Below are positions 7,138 to 10,745 of a stretch of DNA of 10,745 nucleotides, in pieces. A model generated the notes under the pieces. That model saw only the letters and a list, made by a program, of their open reading frames with translations, was not told where the DNA came from and made no database searches. Positions within the stretch are counted from its first letter, which is position 1. Each line of letters opens with the position of its first letter. Source of the stretch: DATJFX01 sp035495465 (GTDB taxonomy: Bacteria > Patescibacteriota > Doudnabacteria > UBA920 > O2-02-FULL-48-8); the NCBI GenBank assembly GCA_035495465.1, contig DATJFX010000034.1:1-10745 (forward strand), given 5' to 3'. The translations under genes were made by a program, and so were the position numbers.

Positions 7138-7159
7138 ATCCCCCGCTTTGGCGGGGGAT
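7138..7159 (-). terminator. Likely intrinsic terminator after greA
   Basis: A 9-bp stem, ATCCCCCGC (7138-7146) with GCGGGGGAT (7151-7159), closes a 4-nt loop 10 nt after the greA stop. On the transcribed strand the hairpin is followed by TTAATTTGCCTTTTTT, an interrupted U-rich tract. The stem is very GC-rich against an AT-rich surrounding. The imperfect U-tract suggests that some read-through into msrA is possible. Confidence 0.75.
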
Positions 7160-7169
7160 AATAAAATTA

Positions 7170-7631
7170 TTATTCAATATTGGATATCTCGTATTCCGTT
7201 TTACCAGCCGGGGTTTGTACAGCCACTTTATCTCCTCTTTTCGCGCCCAGTAAGGATTTACCAACTAAAGATTCATTAGAAATTTTACCGGCCGCGGGAT
7301 TTGCTTCGTTCGCTCCTACGATAGTGTACTTTACTTCGTTCCCATTAACTTTTAAAACGACGGTCGATCCGATACTTACAATATTCCGGTTGCTGCTATG
7401 CTCGATGATTTCCGCATTTTTGAGCATTTCTTCTATTTCCTGAATCCGCCCTTCGATAAATGCTTGCTCTTCCTTTGCCTGGGCATAATCTGCGTTTTCC
7501 GACAAATCTCCATGGCTTACTGCTTCTTGGATCCGCTCAATAACTTCTTTGCGGCGTTCCTCTTTCAATACCTTTAATTCTTCGTGCAGCTTTTTTAGTC
7601 CATCTTCTGTAAGTAATACGGCCTTATTCAT
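7170..7631 (-). CDS. greA: Transcription elongation factor GreA
   Basis: Enters the RNA polymerase secondary channel and stimulates cleavage of backtracked transcripts. The 153 residues are near the usual length. The N-terminal antiparallel coiled coil (about 5-73) carries the acidic tip GDLSENADYAQAKEEQAF, with the aspartate and glutamate that hold the catalytic metal in studied GreA. The C-terminal FKBP-like domain follows from about 83 (VSIGSTVVLKV to the C-terminus). The frame remains open 17 codons further upstream to a TTG at 7682, but ATG 7631 is chosen. It has an AAAAGG Shine-Dalgarno 7 nt upstream and matches family N-termini (LLTEDGLKKLHEEL), and the TTG overlaps the -10 box. It looks monocistronic: own promoter, structured leader, tandem TAATAA stop and terminator. 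Confidence 0.98.
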   Translation of the reverse strand: MNKAVLLTEDGLKKLHEELKVLKEERRKEVIERIQEAVSHGDLSENADYAQAKEEQAFIEGRIQEIEEMLKNAEIIEHSSNRNIVSIGSTVVLKVNGNEVKYTIVGANEANPAAGKISNESLVGKSLLGAKRGDKVAVQTPAGKTEYEISNIE

Positions 7632-7638
7632 TTTTTTA

Positions 7639-7644
7639 CCTTTT
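7639..7644 (-). promoter_or_regulatory. Ribosome binding site of greA (decides the start)
   Basis: AAAAGG lies 7 nt before ATG 7631 on the minus strand. It is half of a 12-bp palindrome CCTTTTAAAAGG (7639-7650), so the upstream CCTTTT could mask it. It supports the ATG over the TTG at 7682. Confidence 0.8.
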
Positions 7645-7645
7645 A

Positions 7646-7667
7646 AAAGGGCCCGCTTGGGTCCTTT
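7646..7667 (-). promoter_or_regulatory. Hairpin in the greA leader next to the ribosome binding site
   Basis: In the transcript AAAGGACCC (7659-7667) can pair with GGGCCCTTT (7646-7654) across the loop AAGC; 8 of 9 positions pair, with one A-C mismatch. The CCTTTT of its 3' arm can instead pair with the AAAAGG Shine-Dalgarno, so the two pairings exclude each other. That layout suggests a switch or attenuation-like control of greA. No regulator or ligand is visible. Confidence 0.55.
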
Positions 7668-7681
7668 GTTAATACGACACA

Positions 7682-7710
7682 ATATTAGTCAATATTTATA
7701 AGATTGTCAA
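7682..7710 (-). promoter_or_regulatory. Sigma-70-type promoter for greA
   Basis: A perfect -35 TTGACA (7705-7710) is 17 bp from a TAATAT -10 (7682-7687; 4 of 6 to consensus). Transcription should begin near 7675, giving a leader of about 44 nt. The -35 box overlaps the TGA stop codon of the upstream transporter gene (7707-7709). Confidence 0.75.
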
Positions 7711-8981
7711 CCTCTTACCAAAAACCAGATGGTCAGAAAACTTCCAATAGTCATAATAATCGTAATTAACCACCCTAAGAAAGTAACTAGCGGATGATTG
7801 GTCCATTCTTTCATAATTTTAGAATTGGAAGACAAAAGAACAATAACCACCAAAATTACTGGCGCGATAAGGCCATTGAGCACTGAGGAATAAATCAACA
7901 TTTTAATCGCATCCAGGTGCAAAAAATTCATAACCAATCCCACGAACATTGATAAAATAATAATCCCATAAAAGGCTTGGGCTTTGCGGTATTTTCTATA
8001 CAGCCCTTCATGCCAGCCGAAACTTTCGGAAATAGCATAAGACGAAGATCCGGCCAGAATTGGCACGGCCAACATGCCAGTGCCGATAATTCCTAAAGTA
8101 AACAGCAGATATGCCCATTCGCCGCCTAAGGGTTTTAGGGCTAAAGCTGCTTGGGCCGCATCTTTTATGTCACTAATGCCATATTGATAAAAAGTCGCAG
8201 CGGAAACGACGATTATAAAAAACATGACCAGGTTCGATAAAAACATTCCGCCCCAAACATCCCATCGCATTTTTTTAACTTGCGCGGAAGGGGTTATCTG
8301 TCTTTGCCTGATGGATTTCTGACCTTCCAAAATTTCTTCCTCTATCTCCTGCGAGGTCTGCCAAAAAAATAAATACGGTGAAATAGTCGTGCCTAAAATT
8401 GCCATAAGAAAAACCAAAGCTTGTTTGTTAAAAGAAATTTTAGGCAGTACTAAATCATGCCAAACGTCGCGCCAGGCGATGTGGACGAAAAAAGCAGTTA
8501 TAACGTAAGAAAACAAAATTAGAGATAACCACTTTAAAACTTTTGCATAAGACTGGTAAGAAGTAAAAATCTGCAGAACCAAACTTAAAAAAGCGATAAA
8601 AATCAAAGTCAGGGTAAAATTACTGTGAATCACTAATTGAATGGCTTTGGCCATTATTCCTAAGTCCGCACCTAAGTTAAATGTATTTGCGACAAACAAT
8701 AAAAAAGCGCAAATATACAAAATACTTTTTGAGTAATGCACTCGGATAGCGCTGGCCAATCCCCTGCCTGTTACCAAACCAATTCTGGCGCACATCTCCT
8801 GCACAATGGCCATGAAAGGAAAAGTAAAAAGTGCTGTCCATAAAAAACCAAAACCAAAAGACGCCCCGGCTTGGGAATAAGTGGCAATGCCTGCGGGATC
8901 GTCATCCGCCGCTCCGGTAGTCAAACCCGGACCCAGCATATGCCAGAATTGCTCCACTTTATTATTTTTCGGTTGTTTCAT
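7707..8981 (-). CDS. Nramp-family divalent cation transporter, atypical clade
   Basis: Integral membrane metal-ion transporter of 424 residues with about eleven hydrophobic segments. LGPGLTTGAADDDPAGIATY (16-35) begins TM1 and carries the family aspartate-proline, but reads DPAG where classical MntH/Nramp has DPGN. The TM6 motif is TTISPYLFFW (198-207) instead of the usual methionine-proline-histidine motif. These deviations place it outside classical Mn/Fe MntH, in the broader group of Nramp-related proteins that includes members shown to carry magnesium. Mg, Mn or another divalent ion is possible here. A hydrophilic cytoplasmic loop lies at about 211-240. ATG 8981 overlaps the end of the DUF1003 gene by 20 nt and has no Shine-Dalgarno, suggesting coupled translation. 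The family is sure; the ion is not. Confidence 0.92.
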   Translation of the reverse strand: MKQPKNNKVEQFWHMLGPGLTTGAADDDPAGIATYSQAGASFGFGFLWTALFTFPFMAIVQEMCARIGLVTGRGLASAIRVHYSKSILYICAFLLFVANTFNLGADLGIMAKAIQLVIHSNFTLTLIFIAFLSLVLQIFTSYQSYAKVLKWLSLILFSYVITAFFVHIAWRDVWHDLVLPKISFNKQALVFLMAILGTTISPYLFFWQTSQEIEEEILEGQKSIRQRQITPSAQVKKMRWDVWGGMFLSNLVMFFIIVVSAATFYQYGISDIKDAAQAALALKPLGGEWAYLLFTLGIIGTGMLAVPILAGSSSYAISESFGWHEGLYRKYRKAQAFYGIIILSMFVGLVMNFLHLDAIKMLIYSSVLNGLIAPVILVVIVLLSSNSKIMKEWTNHPLVTFLGWLITIIMTIGSFLTIWFLVRG

Positions 8982-9441
8982 TTTTAATTTTTTTGTCTGC
9001 CTCTAATCGGCCCAGGATGGAAAAAATTAATTGGTTTTGTAATTCCAAATGGGCTAAAATAGCTTCGATTTCGGCTTCGGCTTTTATGTTGACTTCGTAA
9101 TCCGCTTCAGCTCGATACTCAGAATGGCGGCTTTGCAAATTTTGCCCGACCATAATCAGGGGCATCATAAAAATTTGGATGATGTTTGAAATAAAAACCC
9201 AAAGAGCAAATCTGGGCAATGGATCGAACCGATTTTGCATCGGCCCCCAAGTATTCCACCCAATCCAAAACACTGTCCAAGCAAAAATGATCAGGAAAAA
9301 ACCCATAGTGCCCACATGTTCCGTGATCCAGACTGCTAATTTCTCCAGATTACTGAGACTTTCGCGATGTTCTTGGTTCGGATTGCGGATCGGCCCGCCT
9401 ATTTTTTTCAAATCCTGGAGTGGTGGTGGATTTTGTATCAT
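8962..9441 (-). CDS. DUF1003 membrane protein
   Basis: A 159-residue protein of unknown function. LSNLEKLAVWITEHVGTMGF (29-48), NTWGPMQNRFDPLPRFAL (63-80) and the stretch VGQNLQSRHSEYRAEADYEV (98-117) followed by NIKAEAEI match the conserved pattern of DUF1003 proteins. Two membrane segments are predicted, at about 46-62 and 78-98. They are separated by a short loop and followed by a charged C-terminal helix (about 105-150) likely to form a coiled coil in the cytoplasm. The protein could be a small oligomeric membrane subunit, but that is only a guess. It starts 9 nt after the mrdA stop without a Shine-Dalgarno, and its end overlaps the Nramp-type transporter start by 20 nt. This tight link suggests a role connected to metal transport. 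Confidence 0.86.
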   Translation of the reverse strand: MIQNPPPLQDLKKIGGPIRNPNQEHRESLSNLEKLAVWITEHVGTMGFFLIIFAWTVFWIGWNTWGPMQNRFDPLPRFALWVFISNIIQIFMMPLIMVGQNLQSRHSEYRAEADYEVNIKAEAEIEAILAHLELQNQLIFSILGRLEADKKIKNETTEK

Positions 9442-9450
9442 AAAGGTAGC

Positions 9451-10745
9451 TTACTTATTATAACGGTTTTGAGCCCACCATGTATATACTTGTTTGGCTA
9501 CTGGCACAGAAACCGAACTACCTTCGCCGCCGGATTCTATCAAGATCGTAAGAGCAATTTGAGGATTACTCGATGGCGCGTAAGAGGTAAACCAGGCATG
9601 GGTTTTCGATAAATCCCGAGCATCGAATTGCGCTGTGCCCGTTTTGCCCGAAATTTCGACCGGCACTGTATTGAGCGACCGTGCCGTGCCGGACGTTACT
9701 GTTTGACGCATCCCGTCCTGCACAATCTTAATATTGGTAGGATCAAAAATATTTTGAACTAGAACTTTAGGGCTACCCATTTGTAAAACTTGTCCGTCTT
9801 TACCTAGTACTCGATTTAACACATAAGGCTGCATGACTTTTCCTCCATTCGCAATCGTGGCTGTCCATGAGTTTACTTGCAAAGGTGTAGCTAAGACATC
9901 TCCCTGCCCGATGGATTCGTGATAAGTATCTCCCAAATACCATTTATCCCCCACCGTAGCCTGCTTCCAAGCCGGATCTGGGACTAGTCCTGGTTTTTCA
10001 TTGGGCAAATCAATTCCTAAAGTTTTTCCCAAATTAAATTTCCGAAGATAAGTAGCAATTCGATCCGGCCCTAATCCATCTTTAACTGAAGTTTTAGCAT
10101 TGCCTCCGCCCACTGTATAAAAATAAATATCCGAAGATTTCGCAATCGCCGTATAAACATCCATAATTCCCAACCCACTGTGTTCATAGCCGTAAAAAGT
10201 AAAAGCGCCGACTCGAATCACACCGTCATCCAGAATTTTCGTGGTTGGCGTGATAACACCTTCCGAAAGGCCAGCCAGAGCCATCATGGGTTTAATCGTG
10301 GATCCCGGCGGATATGTTCCTGAGAGGGCGCGATCCAGTAAGGGATTATTTTTATCATTCAATAATTGATTGTATTCATCCTGGCTAATCCCCCGGGCAA
10401 ACATATTATTGTCAAAAGACGGCAGGGACAACAGAGATAACACCTCTCCGGTCTGAGGATTTGTAGCAATGGCCACGGCTTTGGTGGCATGGATTTTAGC
10501 CATCTCCGCAGTTAACGAGTCATAAATAGTTTTTTGTAAATCATAATCAATATTTAAAACTACGTTGTTGCCGGGAACCGCTGGCACTTCCGCTAAAGTT
10601 TTTTTATAATTGCCATCTGCATCTACTTCGGCTTGTTTTTTGCCGGGTATTCCCTTCAAAAAATCTTCAAACTGGTATTCAGCGCCAGTTTTTCCTATGT
10701 AATCATTCAAAAGATAATTACTCTTCGGATGTTGATCCAGTTCGT
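9451..10745 (-). CDS. mrdA: Penicillin-binding protein 2 (class B transpeptidase), 5' end off the window
   Basis: Peptidoglycan D,D-transpeptidase of the elongation machinery, anchored in the membrane with its catalytic domain outside. The reading frame is open to the right edge, so the N-terminal anchor and most of the dimerisation domain are missing; about 431 residues are visible. Motif positions here are counted from codon 10710. The GKTGAEYQFEDFLKG linker leads into the transpeptidase domain: active-site serine in STIK (S137, K140), SSD (192-194) in place of SxN, and KTGTA (356-360). PGLVPDPAWKQ (240-250) and ESIGQGDVLATPLQVNSW (265-282) point to PBP2/MrdA rather than FtsI. No PASTA repeats follow, and the protein ends with YNK. 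It is the first visible gene of a probable mrdA-DUF1003-transporter operon, whose promoter lies off the window. Confidence 0.96.
   Translation of the reverse strand, partial: ELDQHPKSNYLLNDYIGKTGAEYQFEDFLKGIPGKKQAEVDADGNYKKTLAEVPAVPGNNVVLNIDYDLQKTIYDSLTAEMAKIHATKAVAIATNPQTGEVLSLLSLPSFDNNMFARGISQDEYNQLLNDKNNPLLDRALSGTYPPGSTIKPMMALAGLSEGVITPTTKILDDGVIRVGAFTFYGYEHSGLGIMDVYTAIAKSSDIYFYTVGGGNAKTSVKDGLGPDRIATYLRKFNLGKTLGIDLPNEKPGLVPDPAWKQATVGDKWYLGDTYHESIGQGDVLATPLQVNSWTATIANGGKVMQPYVLNRVLGKDGQVLQMGSPKVLVQNIFDPTNIKIVQDGMRQTVTSGTARSLNTVPVEISGKTGTAQFDARDLSKTHAWFTSYAPSSNPQIALTILIESGGEGSSVSVPVAKQVYTWWAQNRYNK

Noticed and set aside
7022..7264. An 80-codon minus-strand frame spanning the msrA start, the gap and the greA end
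   Set aside because: It overlaps two well-supported genes in another frame, crosses the terminator hairpin and resembles no family.
7632..7682. Extended GreA start at a TTG codon 17 codons upstream of ATG 7631
   Set aside because: The TTG overlaps the predicted -10 box, the extra residues do not match GreA N-termini, and ATG 7631 has a good Shine-Dalgarno.
7707..8981. Calling the transporter MntH (manganese/iron)
   Set aside because: Key TM1 and TM6 motifs differ from classical MntH, so a substrate-specific name is not justified.
10708..10710. TTG codon as the start of the penicillin-binding protein
   Set aside because: The same frame stays open with plausible sequence to the window edge, and the N-terminal anchor expected of PBP2 is missing, so the true start lies outside.
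1..10745. tRNA or rRNA genes, CRISPR array, insertion sequence, phage or defence genes
   Set aside because: Coding genes fill nearly the whole window, no gap exceeds 75 nt, and no repeat array, transposase or defence-family motif was seen.

Overview
The window reads as one dense, bacterial, single-strand gene block: all twelve protein genes lie on the minus strand, so transcription runs from the right edge to the left. The DNA is AT-rich. Most gaps are 0 to 20 nt, and no rRNA, tRNA, CRISPR array or mobile element was seen. The protein variants are what I would expect from a Candidate Phyla Radiation / Patescibacteria genome: a SerRS with altered active-site motifs, a LysRS with a variant motif 2, a NUDT15-like Nudix enzyme, a membrane-anchored matrixin protease with a coiled-coil insert, and few Shine-Dalgarno (SD) sites. 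That assignment is inference from gene flavour, not a phylogeny.

Right block (about 7.7-10.75 kb): a penicillin-binding protein 2 gene (mrdA, 5' end off the window) is followed closely by a DUF1003 membrane protein gene. That gene overlaps by 20 nt an atypical Nramp-family metal transporter gene. The three look like one operon joining cell-wall elongation to a cation-transport pair.

Middle block (about 5.6-7.7 kb): greA has its own strong promoter, whose -35 box covers the stop codon of the transporter gene. It also has a structured leader, a good SD and a GC-rich terminator hairpin. Then come msrA and a secreted or membrane-anchored matrixin-like metalloprotease.

Left block (1-5.6 kb): a near-consensus extended -10 promoter drives lysS, a Nudix hydrolase, an RdgB/HAM1-type NTP pyrophosphatase and serS, with 3, 3 and 16 nt gaps. 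Two aminoacyl-tRNA synthetases thus flank two nucleotide-pool cleaning enzymes. After serS comes a perfect 12-bp inverted repeat, then alr (alanine racemase), and 2 nt later ftsQ, which runs off the left edge. alr-ftsQ joins D-alanine supply for peptidoglycan to the divisome, as at the edge of a dcw cluster.

Most of the window is core housekeeping. I found no defence system or clearly new multi-gene machine. The best candidates for a second look are the greA leader with mutually exclusive pairings around the SD, the DUF1003-Nramp overlapping pair, the metalloprotease split by a coiled coil, the hairpin in front of alr, and the non-canonical motifs in the RdgB-like and SerRS proteins.
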